Shown here: piece after piece, positions 50,093 through 59,357 of the stretch | Layout: every line of letters starts with the position of its first letter | How positions within the stretch are numbered: position 1 is the stretch's first letter | Source: Rhizobium sp. SL86 | GTDB taxonomy: Bacteria; Pseudomonadota; Alphaproteobacteria; Rhizobiales; Rhizobiaceae | Length of the DNA: 64,000 nucleotides | Reading direction: 5' to 3' | NCBI RefSeq assembly: GCF_026672545.1 | Contig: NZ_JAPPRJ010000009.1 | Location: forward strand, 992,001-1,056,000 | The notes under the pieces: generated by a model | Database searches by the model: none | What the model saw: only the letters and a program-made list of their open reading frames with translations | Told to the model about the DNA's origin: nothing | Position numbers and translations under genes: made by a program

Positions 50093-51889
50093 TCAAAATG
50101 CGATGCGGAGAAACGCCATGGCGCTCCACCAGGGGTCGAGATCATCCGAGGCCGCCTGTTTGGTGGCCTCGCCGGGGAAAGTCGCGGCGACATGGCCCTG
50201 CAGCATCATGCGCGAGGACATGAACCACTTGGCCGTCAGGTTGACCTCGTAACCGAGCTCCTTTGATCCAAGGAAGGACAGGGCCGGATTGCCGCCGAGA
50301 TTGGTGGCGCTGTCCGCCGTAAAGATCCAGAACTGCGGCACAAGTTCCACCTTCGGATCCGGCCGCAACCGCAACTGGAAGCGATGCGTCACGAGGTTGC
50401 TGTCCTGGAAAACCTTGAAATGGTTGATGCCCTGAACCCACTGTTCGCCATTGCCGCCGGACAACATCGGATCCCATCGCTCAAAACGGGCCGTTGACGG
50501 ATCGTCGCCGGAAAACTGCGCGTAGCGGTAGCTGAACACGGGCGTCCAGGGCAGATCCTGAAACTGGTAGCCGACTTCGCCCGCAATGGCGGTTGCGAAC
50601 ATGTCGAAACGGTCGTTTCGCTGGACGGCAAATTCGGCATTGGCGAAGAAATGCCCGTTCGGTTGTTTCCACTGGAGACGAGCGTCATAGATCTGCAGTC
50701 CGTCTCGACCGAGCGTGGCGGAGGCCGGATCGGGCGGCGTCAGGGCAAAATAGGCATAATCCGACTCAAGCACCTGAATGAAGGCGCCGCCCAGCTTCAG
50801 GCCGCCGCCGACATCGGTTTCGAGATTGAGGCCCGCCATACGGGTTTCGGAATCCACGACCGGCAGTTCGTCAGGATCGAGATAAAAGACTTCCATCAGC
50901 GTGTTGTTGTAACGCACCTGCCCCAGCACGAGCATATCGGCGGCCCAGCGCGGATTCGATTGCAGGGCGGCTCTGTCGTCGCCATTCGACGCGCTGTTGC
51001 CGATGATCATGCTGTCGCCGATCGCATAACGCTTGCGCCCGGCAGACACGTTCCACAACAGCCGGTCGCCCGTCTCAGCGGTTTCACCACCGACAAGGCC
51101 GACGTAGGCATCCTCCACGCCAAGATGCTGGCGGCTTTCATCGGTAAACAGCTCGGTTCCGGCCGAGCCGCTCAGGATCGCACTGAAGCCACCATAGGCA
51201 TAGATGTCTTCGCCAAGCGGTGTCAGTCCATAAAGGCCCGCATGGATGAACCCCTCCCCCCAGCCGCTGGTGCCCTTGCCGGCCATGTCGCCGGAGGCGA
51301 GCGGATTGCCGGACAGGAAGAGATCCGGACGACCATACCAGGCATTGGCATTGCCATAGAGCATGGTCAGCATCTCGAGCTTGCCGACGATGATCGTGCC
51401 GTCGCGATCAAACAGGATCGGCAGATCGTTCACGTCACGGGTGAGCAGATATCCCCGATCCTCCCGCGCCACCCTGTCGCCGAGCGTCGCGTTGACCTTC
51501 ACCACGATGCCGCCCGTTTCACCCTGGATTGTCTCCAGCTGTGCATCCGCAATCGCGGCAAGCCGGCTGGCGCGGGCAACCGAAATCTGCACCTCCGTGC
51601 GATTGAAGATCATGCCAGGAAAGACGTTGATGTTGCGACGGAGAAGATCAGAGACGCGCCCGTTGACCTGCGGATCCGAGGAGGGATTGCGGATCAAAAT
51701 CTCGATACGCTCGATGACCTGACCATCATCCGTGCGCACCGACTGGGCCACAGCCTCTGTCAATGATCCACTGAGGACAAACACCAGACCGAGAACGCCA
51801 AGCAGCAGTCTGAGAACCTGATGCCGAACACGTGGCATCACGAGCATGAGCGATCTGACAGGGGATGAAACTCTACCACGACCAGCCAT
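50093..51889 (-). CDS. outer-membrane beta-barrel protein with N-terminal POTRA-like domain
   Basis: This protein of about 598 residues has a signal peptide (hydrophobic LLLGVLGLVFVLSGSL, cleavage after AVAQ near residue 49), then a domain with the pattern of a POTRA repeat (IERIEILIRNPSSDPQVNG to FPGMIFNRTEV). A long region of alternating aromatic and polar residues follows, resembling alginate-export-type porins (GYQFQDLPWTPVFSYRYAQ; WDPMLSGG), and the protein ends in LRIAF, a terminal Phe as recognised by BAM. The start is uncertain: ATG 51889, 51847 or 51838. The SDR gene follows 30 bp downstream. The transported compound is unknown. Confidence 0.75.
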   Translation of the reverse strand: MAGRGRVSSPVRSLMLVMPRVRHQVLRLLLGVLGLVFVLSGSLTEAVAQSVRTDDGQVIERIEILIRNPSSDPQVNGRVSDLLRRNINVFPGMIFNRTEVQISVARASRLAAIADAQLETIQGETGGIVVKVNATLGDRVAREDRGYLLTRDVNDLPILFDRDGTIIVGKLEMLTMLYGNANAWYGRPDLFLSGNPLASGDMAGKGTSGWGEGFIHAGLYGLTPLGEDIYAYGGFSAILSGSAGTELFTDESRQHLGVEDAYVGLVGGETAETGDRLLWNVSAGRKRYAIGDSMIIGNSASNGDDRAALQSNPRWAADMLVLGQVRYNNTLMEVFYLDPDELPVVDSETRMAGLNLETDVGGGLKLGGAFIQVLESDYAYFALTPPDPASATLGRDGLQIYDARLQWKQPNGHFFANAEFAVQRNDRFDMFATAIAGEVGYQFQDLPWTPVFSYRYAQFSGDDPSTARFERWDPMLSGGNGEQWVQGINHFKVFQDSNLVTHRFQLRLRPDPKVELVPQFWIFTADSATNLGGNPALSFLGSKELGYEVNLTAKWFMSSRMMLQGHVAATFPGEATKQAASDDLDPWWSAMAFLRIAF

Positions 51890-52133
51890 CCGCACGCCCC
51901 CCAACACTTCCGGAAGCTTCTCTTGGGACGCAAAATTGTCAACACCAAATATCGGCGTCACAGGACACCACCACTCCACATTGCAGAGACGGAAGCGGCC
52001 GGCCTGGCATCGTCATTTTTGAACGTGCGCAAAGCGATCTGGACGATCGTGATGGGGCGAACGGCAGAGCTTGCAAAACCCTCTGCCACAAAACCCTGCA
52101 GGATGACGCCCGGCACATGTCCCACCAATAAAA

Positions 52134-52164
52134 AACCCGGCAGATCAACATGATCCACCGGGTT
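52134..52164 (-). terminator. Rho-independent terminator of ridA-like gene
   Basis: AACCCGG pairs with CCGGGTT, with an internal GATC/GATC pairing, 24 bp beyond the stop at 52188. On the minus strand it runs into TTTTTT. Confidence 0.8.
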
Positions 52165-52187
52165 CCTGATTCAGATCGTCAGAAGGC

Positions 52188-52529
52188 TCAGAGAGCGGCC
52201 GTGACGATGAATTCGACCTTGTAGTCCGGGGTCGCGAGCGGCGCGCCGGAGGTGGCGCGGGCCGGCGGGTTGGCCGGGTCGATCCAGGCTTCCCAGACAG
52301 CGTTCATTTCAGCGAACGTCGACATGTCGGAGAGGTAGATGATCGTCTGCAGGATCTTCGACTTGTCCGTGCCGGCAAGCGCCAGCAGGCGGTCGACTTC
52401 GGCCAGCGCCGACTTCGACTGTTCCGTCACGGTCGTGCCTTCGCCAACCTGGCCGGCGAGATAGACGGTGTTGCCGTGAACGACGGCACCGCTCATGCGC
52501 TTACCGGGCTCGATACGCTTGATGTTCAT
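52188..52529 (-). CDS. RidA/YjgF family protein
   Basis: This 113-residue cytoplasmic protein belongs to the Rid family, whose members deaminate reactive enamine/imine intermediates. It shows YLAGQVGEG, EVDRLLALAG, IYLSDM and the conserved Arg in PPARATSGAP. I use ATG 52529, which has GGGGAG seven bases upstream; ATG 52535 and 52544 lie in the same frame. The C-terminal Glu of RidA proper is in YKVEFIVTA. The exact Rid subgroup is not assigned. It lies 81 bp downstream of the phosphatase-like gene. Confidence 0.88.
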   Translation of the reverse strand: MNIKRIEPGKRMSGAVVHGNTVYLAGQVGEGTTVTEQSKSALAEVDRLLALAGTDKSKILQTIIYLSDMSTFAEMNAVWEAWIDPANPPARATSGAPLATPDYKVEFIVTAAL

Positions 52530-52573
52530 GGACATGCTCCCCATTAAAATGAGCTTGGAAAGAAAGGGATGAA

Positions 52574-52596
52574 CGGGCGCACAGGAAGAGCGCCCG
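52574..52596 (-). terminator. hairpin after phosphatase-like gene
   Basis: CGGGCGC pairs with GCGCCCG around nine bases, 14 bp past the stop at 52611, and is followed on the minus strand by a T/C-rich tract. Confidence 0.5.
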
Positions 52597-52610
52597 GAAA
52601 ATGCGACGGA

Positions 52611-52955
52611 TCAGCCGCGCAGATGCTGGCTTTTTTCGTAGATCGCCGTCGAGCGGGCGCCGGAGCGGCAATAACCCAGCATCGGGCGCGGAAACTCGTC
52701 CAGTGCATCGACCATGCCGCTGACCGCTTCCGCATCGACACCCATACGGCCGACCGGCACATAAGCGATGTCAAGGCCGAGTTCCTTGGCGCGTGCGGCT
52801 ACCTCGGCAAAGCTCGGCTGGCCGGGTTCTTCCTCGTCCGGGCGATTGCAGACGATCGACTTGAAGCCCATCGCCTTGATCTGGTCGACGTCATCGGGCG
52901 TGATCTGGCCCGTCACGGCGTATTCGTCGTTGATCTGGCGGATATCCATCATCAT
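52611..52955 (-). CDS. TIGR01244/Blh-type phosphatase-like protein (DUF442)
   Basis: This 114-residue protein has the dual-specificity phosphatase-like fold pattern, including SIVCNRPDEEEPGQP near residue 33 and the loop YCRSGARST near residue 95 with a Cys-x4-Arg arrangement. Similar domains are fused to the sulfur dioxygenase Blh in rhizobia, where they take part in sulfide detoxification; here the domain stands alone. The start could be any of three consecutive Met codons. The function is unproven. Confidence 0.75.
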   Translation of the reverse strand: MMMDIRQINDEYAVTGQITPDDVDQIKAMGFKSIVCNRPDEEEPGQPSFAEVAARAKELGLDIAYVPVGRMGVDAEAVSGMVDALDEFPRPMLGYCRSGARSTAIYEKSQHLRG

Positions 52956-53039
52956 CAGCCTCCGGCTTTTGCCAAAACAGGGCCTTCACTTACGATGGCG
53001 ACCGGATGGCGTCAATGACGGCTTGGGCTCGATCCGTCC

Positions 53040-53879
53040 TCACGAAAAGCAAAAGCGCAGCGCATAATCGGCGCTCTCACCCGGCTCCAGCATGTGCAAT
53101 TCGCCGCTGGCGGCCAGTTCCTCGCGCGAGACCCAGCGGTGCGAGACGGGTTCGATGCCGAGCACATGCGCCGGTGCCTGCTGATTGCGCCAGATCTGCA
53201 GGTGCGGCAGCGTATCGGTGCGGAACTTCACCTTCAGCGTGACGCCGCCGAGCGAAGCAAGCGGCCCGAGTGCCACCTCCGCCCAGTCTTCGCCATCCAC
53301 CTTTGCCGGCACGCAGAACACGCCGCCGGGGTCTTCACCAAAGTTCCAGGCAAAACCGCCGCCCTCCAGCATGCGGCCGGTCAAATTGACATGCGGATCA
53401 AACAGCCAGGCGCCGATGTTCATGTGATACATGTGTACCTTGGCGAAGGCGACCTTACCGACATTCGTCAGCCGATCGGACAACGTCACCTCACCGGTCT
53501 CGCCGCTGATGCGCCAGTGACGTTCGAGAAGCGCCTCGCCCCCATCGGCCGTCTTCACCGGCACGCGCGCCTGGCATTCGGCATCCTCACCCTGGACATC
53601 CCAGAAGAGGATTTCGGCCGGATGCGACGAATAGGAGCCGTGCAGCGGGTATTTGCGACCGTCCGGATCACCGGGGATCGGTTGCGGATGGCGGATATGG
53701 TCAGGCCCGCAGGTGAAGAGAAAACCTTCCAGCGAATGGTCGATGCGCGGGTCACCGTCATCGGGAATGGCTCTGCCGGGCGCGATATCGATGCCGTTGA
53801 CGATACAGCCACCGATATCGAGCACACTCGTTTCGTCGAGGAACAGCTTCGGTCCCCGCGCCGCCGAAAAAGCCTTCAC
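53040..53879 (-). CDS. DUF4432 family protein, aldose 1-epimerase-like
   Basis: This 279-residue protein resembles the galactose mutarotase-like superfamily of DUF4432 type. The visible segments are DIGGCIVNGIDIAPG, HGSYSSHPAEI, LTDRLTNVG-like text around residue 140, and MYHMNIG, where His residues would line the sugar site. I choose GTG 53879, with GGGGAGAG five bases upstream, over frames that begin further up. It is divergent from the L,D-transpeptidase gene. The substrate is unknown. Confidence 0.75.
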   Translation of the reverse strand: MKAFSAARGPKLFLDETSVLDIGGCIVNGIDIAPGRAIPDDGDPRIDHSLEGFLFTCGPDHIRHPQPIPGDPDGRKYPLHGSYSSHPAEILFWDVQGEDAECQARVPVKTADGGEALLERHWRISGETGEVTLSDRLTNVGKVAFAKVHMYHMNIGAWLFDPHVNLTGRMLEGGGFAWNFGEDPGGVFCVPAKVDGEDWAEVALGPLASLGGVTLKVKFRTDTLPHLQIWRNQQAPAHVLGIEPVSHRWVSREELAASGELHMLEPGESADYALRFCFS

Positions 53880-54064
53880 GCCGTCTCTCCCCTGATCATG
53901 CCGACAGACTGGCAAGCAGAACCGTGTTATTCATCGATCGTTCACCATGACTTTCTATTTTTCCACACTGGCGACAAAATTTGCCTGTCTGAGAAAAGGC
54001 AGAAGACCCTGGGAACGAGGCGGGCGAACCGCCGTTGTCCGTCAAAACTGGAATCGGTGATATC

Positions 54065-55483
54065 GTGAAGTCCGCACTCCTGACAAGCATCAGTCTGGCA
54101 CTCGTGCTGTCCCTGTCCGCCGCCGAGCCCTCGGTCGCCCAGAGCCGCTATGGCGGTTATGCCTCTGACACCATTCTGGTGGCCCCCGACGGGGCGATCC
54201 TGGACTATGTCCCGGAAGCCGGCGAAGTGGTGGTTCGCCGCGACGGCATGGGCCGCCGCGTTCTGTATGACCGCTACGGCAATCTGATCGCCACGGAGAT
54301 GCGCGGAAATCCTGACCGCCCGCAGCGCGGTTACGGTTACCCGCCAGCCCCCTCGTCGCGGGATTACTCCTATCAGCGGCCCGGCGAACGCCCGCGCGAC
54401 TATGGCAATGGCGGTTACGGCAACGGCGCCTATCGCGACTATCGGGACTATCGTTACGGCGAACCCGGCGAAGTCACCGGCTCCATCCCGCATGATAGCT
54501 CGATCATCCGCCTGCCGCTCGGCGAAGACGGCGCCATACTGGACGACGGCGAGCAGGAAGCATCGCTGGAGCCGCAGCCCCTGCCCCAGCCGACCATTGC
54601 GCCGCAGTCGAACAAACCCGTCATCTCGGTGACGAAGAAGCCGCAGGCGGAAATCGTCGCTCTTCAGGTCTTTCTCGACCGCCAGGGCATTTCGCCGGGC
54701 GTGATCGATGGCCATCTCGGCGACAACGTCAACAAGGCGGTCGCCGCCTGGCAGGAAATGACCGGCGAAACGCTCGACCCGAACAATTCCGAAGAGATCA
54801 TGCAGCGCCTGTCCTATTCCGGCGGCCTGCCGTTTTCGGATTACACCATCACGGCGGCCGATGCGGCAGGCCCCTACGTCGCCTCAATCCCGGATGACTA
54901 CGCCCACAAGGCACAGCTGCCGGCCATGTCGTTTACCTCGACGAGCGAAGCGCTCGCCGAACGGTTCCACATGGATGAAGGTTACCTCAAGGCGCTCAAT
55001 CCCGGCGTCGATTTCTCGATCCCCGGCACGATCATCAAGGTGGTCAATCCCGGCCAGCCGAAGACCGGCGAAGTGGTGCGCATCCTGGCCGACAAGGCCA
55101 AGAAGCAGGTCTTCGCTTATGGCGCGGACGGCAGACTGGTCGCCGCCTACCCGGCCACCATCGGCTCATCGGATACGCCCTCGCCCTCCGGCACCCATAC
55201 GGTGGAGCGGATCGCGCTGAACCCGGGTTATACCTACAATCCGAAGATCAACTTCAAACAGGGCGACAACGACAAGATCCTGCAGATCCCGCCGGGTCCG
55301 AACGGCCCGGTCGGCACGGTCTGGATCGCGCTCTCCAAACCCACCTACGGCATCCACGGCACACCGGAACCCTCCAAGATCGGCAAGACGAACAGCCATG
55401 GCTGCATCCGCCTGACCAATTGGGATGCGACCGAACTCGCCAAGATGGTGAAGCCCGGCACGGTGGTGGAATTCGTCGATTGA
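54065..55483 (+). CDS. L,D-transpeptidase (YkuD) with peptidoglycan-binding domain
   Basis: This 472-residue exported protein has a signal peptide (about 1-26), a Tyr/Gly/Pro/Arg-rich linker (about 85-130, with repeated RDY and YGN units), a peptidoglycan-binding_1 domain (about 195-235, IDGHLGDNVNKAVAAWQ), a LysM-like patch (LAERFHMDEGYLKALNP) and a C-terminal YkuD domain with His431 and catalytic Cys447 in SHGCIRLT. It should form 3-3 crosslinks or attach proteins to peptidoglycan. Rhizobiales carry many such enzymes. The start is GTG 54065 or TTG 54035. Confidence 0.9.
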   Translation: MKSALLTSISLALVLSLSAAEPSVAQSRYGGYASDTILVAPDGAILDYVPEAGEVVVRRDGMGRRVLYDRYGNLIATEMRGNPDRPQRGYGYPPAPSSRDYSYQRPGERPRDYGNGGYGNGAYRDYRDYRYGEPGEVTGSIPHDSSIIRLPLGEDGAILDDGEQEASLEPQPLPQPTIAPQSNKPVISVTKKPQAEIVALQVFLDRQGISPGVIDGHLGDNVNKAVAAWQEMTGETLDPNNSEEIMQRLSYSGGLPFSDYTITAADAAGPYVASIPDDYAHKAQLPAMSFTSTSEALAERFHMDEGYLKALNPGVDFSIPGTIIKVVNPGQPKTGEVVRILADKAKKQVFAYGADGRLVAAYPATIGSSDTPSPSGTHTVERIALNPGYTYNPKINFKQGDNDKILQIPPGPNGPVGTVWIALSKPTYGIHGTPEPSKIGKTNSHGCIRLTNWDATELAKMVKPGTVVEFVD

Positions 55484-55622
55484 CAGCCACCCGTTGACCA
55501 GGATGTCACGGCGCGCCTCATCGACGGACAGAGTTTGCGAGAATTGACGAGCCCGGGCGCTTTGTGCTCTCTGATGTTTTTACAACCTCAAGCTTTGCGA
55601 GAGGGCACGGAGAGATGTGTGT

Positions 55623-57203
55623 ATGCCTCGTGGAGTTGAGGAAGTTTCTGCACGGCGAAATGCCTATGTGATCGCCACAGTTGTTCTGGCCATGCTCGCG
55701 CTGCTGCCCTTGGCCGTTTGGCTGGATGTCAGCAACCTGTCACAGCAAGCGGCGGCAAAACAGGCACGCGATCTCAGTTCGGTCATATCCAGCATTCGCA
55801 GCTATTACGCCACCAATGTTGTTGACCGTGTCCTCGCAGCGCATACAACGGAAGGCACAAACGCCACAACCACCGTCTCGGACCGCTATGCGACGATCCC
55901 CGGCGCCATTCCGCTGCCAGCCACCCTGTCGCTTGAACTTGGCGATGTCATTCGAGAACAGCAGGCCAATATTACCTATCGGTTCGTCTCCGATCTGCCC
56001 TTTCACAACCGAGCCCCGCATCAGCTGGATGAGTTTGAAACGGATGCTCTGGCGTCTCTCAGAGAGAATTCCGACCAAACTCTGATCGACGAGGATTGGC
56101 ACGGCTTGACCAGTACGCTGCGACTTGTGACACCTGTGGTGATGGGGCCTGCTTGCGTCGCCTGCCACAATAGCCATCCCGATAGTCCCAAGCTCGATTG
56201 GAAGACGGGTGATGTTCGCGGCATTCAGGAAATCATTGTCGCGCAGCCCTTCGCCGACAATATCCTCGCCTTCAAATATCTGTTGTTGTATTTCGTCTTC
56301 GTCGCGACGATTGGCATAAGCTTCATCATACTGCAGCGGCGCCAAGCCTACGTCATCCGCAGTTTCAACCGCGAACTTGAAGCAGCCAATGAATTTCTGG
56401 CCGGGATTTCGCTGAAGATTTCCCGTTATCTGTCGCCACAGATCTACAAGCAGATTTTTAGCGGACAGAAGGATGTTGTCGTCCAGACGGAACGCAAACG
56501 TCTCACCATCTTCTTCTCCGACATCAAGGATTTCACGGCAACAACGGAACGTTTGCAGCCGGAAACCCTCACGGAGATGCTCAATGAATACCTCACCGAA
56601 ATGGCCGAGATCGCCTTGCGGCACGGCGGCACGATCGACAAGTTCATCGGCGATGCGGTCCTGATCTTTTTCGGAGATCCCGAGACCAAGGGCGCCGAGG
56701 AGGATGCAAAGGCATGCCTGCGCATGGCAATCGACATGCAGGCAAGGCTCGTTCATCTGCGCGAGAAGTGGCGACGAAACGGGACGGAGGATCCCTTCAT
56801 TGTCCGCATGGGAATCAACACCGGCTATTGCAATGTCGGCAATTTCGGAAGCGAGGACCGCATGGACTATACGATCATCGGTGCGGAAGCCAATCTCGCC
56901 GCGCGCCTGCAATCGATTGCCGATTCAGGCAAAATCGTCATCAGCTATGAGACCTATGCCCTGGTAAAGGACATTGTCGAAGCCAGGCCGCTGCCAGAGA
57001 TTTCCATGAAGGGCATCAGCCGCGCCGTGATCCCCTACGCTGTGGAGCGGCTGATGGAAGATGCCGATCCCGCAGCGGCGAAGTTCAAGGGCCTCGAACT
57101 CAATCTGGACATTGGGCGCTTAGAACCGCAGGAACGCGACGTAATCCGCAAGCAGTTGATGGAGGCAATTGCAGCGCTCGATCGAACGGCTGCCCTCGAA
57201 TAG
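55623..57203 (+). CDS. adenylate/guanylate cyclase with c-heme-type DUF3365 sensor
   Basis: This 526-residue membrane protein has TM1 at about 14-33, a periplasmic domain with a covalent heme motif CVACH at 178-182 (Tll0287/DUF3365 pattern), TM2 at about 218-237, a coiled linker (FNRELEAANEFLAGISLKISRYLSP) and a class III cyclase domain. The metal-binding Asp300 (FFSDIKDF) and Asp344 (FIGDAV) are both present, so it should be active. It probably makes cAMP in response to redox or gas at the heme (inference). ATG 55623 has GGAGAG eight bases upstream. Confidence 0.9.
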   Translation: MPRGVEEVSARRNAYVIATVVLAMLALLPLAVWLDVSNLSQQAAAKQARDLSSVISSIRSYYATNVVDRVLAAHTTEGTNATTTVSDRYATIPGAIPLPATLSLELGDVIREQQANITYRFVSDLPFHNRAPHQLDEFETDALASLRENSDQTLIDEDWHGLTSTLRLVTPVVMGPACVACHNSHPDSPKLDWKTGDVRGIQEIIVAQPFADNILAFKYLLLYFVFVATIGISFIILQRRQAYVIRSFNRELEAANEFLAGISLKISRYLSPQIYKQIFSGQKDVVVQTERKRLTIFFSDIKDFTATTERLQPETLTEMLNEYLTEMAEIALRHGGTIDKFIGDAVLIFFGDPETKGAEEDAKACLRMAIDMQARLVHLREKWRRNGTEDPFIVRMGINTGYCNVGNFGSEDRMDYTIIGAEANLAARLQSIADSGKIVISYETYALVKDIVEARPLPEISMKGISRAVIPYAVERLMEDADPAAAKFKGLELNLDIGRLEPQERDVIRKQLMEAIAALDRTAALE

Positions 57204-57226
57204 CGGCGGGTCGCCAGAGAAGTTGC

Positions 57227-57258
57227 TTGCGGAAACGGCCCGAAATCCGCTTCCGCAA
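57227..57258. terminator. bidirectional terminator between cyclase and ParA genes
   Basis: TTGCGGAAACGG pairs with CCGCTTCCGCAA with one mismatch around eight bases, between convergent stops at 57203 and 57295. Confidence 0.6.
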
Positions 57259-57294
57259 TCACGGTACAAAAAACCTCGGGGCAAAGACTGGTTG

Positions 57295-58011
57295 TTACGC
57301 CGCGTCGCGCTTGAAGTTCAAGACGCGCGGCATGCCGCTGCGCACCACACGGACGGGCATCAACTGCTTGATCTCGTCGGCGAGCGCCCGGGAATTTTCG
57401 CGCGCCTTGTCGAGATTGGAGACCTTGGCCGGATCGAGACTGTAGAGCGTGCCACCGGCCTCGAAGACCTCGCGGAAGGCGGTGCGTTCACCGATCGGCG
57501 TATTCAGCACGTTCACGCCACGCTGGGCGAGCAGCCCTTTGATGGCAAGAAGCGATCGTGTGGTGACCACCGGGGTCACGCGCGTCAGCACGACGGAATG
57601 GGCGATGGCAAGACCGGCCTTATCCTTCATCAGGGCGAGAAGATCGAGGATCTGCGCACCGCCCTTGGCATCCATCGCCGAACCCTGGATCGGGATGAAG
57701 ACGTGGTCGGAGAGGCCGATGGCCGTTGTCACCAGTGCATCGCGAGCCCCGGCCAGATCCACGATGAAATAATCCGTGGCAGCCGACATCTCGCGCAGAT
57801 GACATTGCAGCGACGCGACCGTCACCTCGGTGATGATGGTGATATTGCGGACAGCACCGGACATGTCATGCCACTGGCTGATCCAGCGCTGCGGATCGGC
57901 ATCGATCAGGGTGACACGGTACCCCTGATGGGCAAGTTCGGTGGCGAGCAAAAGCGCGGCGGTGGTCTTGCCGGCACCGCCCTTGGCATTCGCAAATGAG
58001 ATGACTGGCAT
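57295..58011 (-). CDS. ParA/MinD-type ATPase, orphan
   Basis: This 238-residue protein has the deviant Walker A KGGAGKTT (10-17), a Walker B-like FIVDLAGA, and LIDADPQ, as in small ParA ATPases. The ATG at 58011 has GAGG seven bases upstream. There is no ParB gene or parS-like repeat nearby, so it is not a partition locus. Related orphan ParAs position protein clusters or act on plasmid-type systems. The C-terminal 40 residues are rich in Arg and Lys. The exact role is unknown. Confidence 0.85.
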   Translation of the reverse strand: MPVISFANAKGGAGKTTAALLLATELAHQGYRVTLIDADPQRWISQWHDMSGAVRNITIITEVTVASLQCHLREMSAATDYFIVDLAGARDALVTTAIGLSDHVFIPIQGSAMDAKGGAQILDLLALMKDKAGLAIAHSVVLTRVTPVVTTRSLLAIKGLLAQRGVNVLNTPIGERTAFREVFEAGGTLYSLDPAKVSNLDKARENSRALADEIKQLMPVRVVRSGMPRVLNFKRDAA

Positions 58012-58171
58012 TTCGTGTCCTCGAGAATGATCGAGCCGCATCGCTCCGACGGGCACCGGAGATACATGGTGCCGACGCTACCAATCCTGGAAGAACAGGG
58101 TTAATGAACGGTAAATTTAGACCTAGTTAATATGACCTAGGAGTTCCGATAGTTAGGACAACCGAAACGGG

Positions 58172-58197
58172 CCGGCACCGCCGAAGGACGGTGCCGG
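58172..58197 (-). terminator. terminator of the alcohol dehydrogenase operon
   Basis: CCGGCACCG pairs perfectly with CGGTGCCGG around eight bases, 9 bp past the stop at 58207. Only short T-runs follow on the minus strand. Confidence 0.65.
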
Positions 58198-58206
58198 ACG
58201 ATAGTC

Positions 58207-59352
58207 TCAGAAGCAGTCGCGGAAGAGCTGCTTGGTCTTTTCCAGCGTCATCTTGACCGGATTGCCGCCGCAGGACGGGTCGTCCATGGCCATGGCGGAC
58301 AGCTGGTCTATGCGGTCGGGTTGAATGCCCATGGCCGTCAAGGTCTGCGGCACATGCAGCTCCGCCCGCAGCGACAGCACATAATCATAGAAGCCGTCGA
58401 AACCGCCGGAAATGCCGAGATAGGCGGCGGCACGCGCGATCTTTTCTTCGATCGCCGGCCGGTTGAACTTCAGCACCGGCGGCATCACCACCGCATTCGT
58501 CATGCCGTGATGGGTGTTGTAGACGGCACCGATCGGATGCGACAGCGCGTGGATGGCACCGAGCCCCTTCTGGAAGGCAACCGCGCCCATGGCCGCAGCC
58601 GCCATCATGTTGGTACGAGCCTCGAGATCGGCCCCCTCGTGATAGGCGCGCGGAAGGAACTCCTTGACGAGCCGCATGCCTTCCAGCGCAATGCCCTGGC
58701 TCATCGGGTGGAAGAAGGGCGAGCAATAGGCCTCGAGGCAATGGGCGAAGGCATCCATGCCGGTGCCGGCGGTGATCGCCTTCGGCATGCCCGTCGTCAG
58801 TTCGGGATCGGCGATGACGACGCCGGGCAGGAACTTCGGATGGAAGATGATCTTTTTCACATGCGTCTTCGAATTGGTGATGACCGAGGCGCGGCCCACT
58901 TCCGAGCCGGTGCCGGCGGTGGTCGGCACGGCGACGATCGGCGCGATGCCCTCGACGCTCGCGCGGGTCCACCAGTCGCCGATATCCTCGAAATCCCAGA
59001 CCGGCCGCGTCTGGCCGACCATGAAGGCAACGCATTTGCCGAGATCAAGCCCGGAGCCGCCGCCGAAGGCAACGACGCCATCATGGCCGCCGTCGCGGTA
59101 AGCCTTGATGCCGGCCTCCAGATTGATCTCGTTCGGGTTCGGATCGACATCGGCAAACAGCGCTCGCCCGAGGCTGGCCTCGGCCAGCACGTCGAGCGCG
59201 GTCTGCGTGATCGCCATGCCGGCAAGGCCGCGATCGGTGATCAACAGCGGCTTCTTCATGCCGAGAGAGCTGCAGGCGGCAGCGAGTTCCTTGATCCGGC
59301 CACGTCCCAGCTTGAAGGCGGTGGGGTAGCTCCAGTTGGCGGTGATGTTCAT
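58207..59352 (-). CDS. iron-containing alcohol dehydrogenase
   Basis: This 381-residue group III alcohol dehydrogenase carries the NAD-binding GGGSGLDLGK and TTAGTGSEV segments, and iron ligands in GMDAFAHCLEAY, HALSHPIGA and NTHHGMTNA. I use ATG 59352; the open frame upstream overlaps the ALDH gene. It begins 5 bp after the ALDH stop, so the two form an operon converting an aldehyde or alcohol, probably from an amine or amino-alcohol given the glutamine synthetase-like gene upstream (inference). Confidence 0.92.
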   Translation of the reverse strand: MNITANWSYPTAFKLGRGRIKELAAACSSLGMKKPLLITDRGLAGMAITQTALDVLAEASLGRALFADVDPNPNEINLEAGIKAYRDGGHDGVVAFGGGSGLDLGKCVAFMVGQTRPVWDFEDIGDWWTRASVEGIAPIVAVPTTAGTGSEVGRASVITNSKTHVKKIIFHPKFLPGVVIADPELTTGMPKAITAGTGMDAFAHCLEAYCSPFFHPMSQGIALEGMRLVKEFLPRAYHEGADLEARTNMMAAAAMGAVAFQKGLGAIHALSHPIGAVYNTHHGMTNAVVMPPVLKFNRPAIEEKIARAAAYLGISGGFDGFYDYVLSLRAELHVPQTLTAMGIQPDRIDQLSAMAMDDPSCGGNPVKMTLEKTKQLFRDCF

Positions 59353-59357
59353 GAGCG

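Noticed and set aside
51890-52130. Short Cys/Trp-rich frames upstream of the barrel protein gene
   Set aside because: Several overlapping frames on both strands without ribosome sites or plausible composition.
57295-58011. Plasmid or chromosome partition locus
   Set aside because: A ParA-type ATPase is present but there is no ParB gene and no parS-like repeat nearby.
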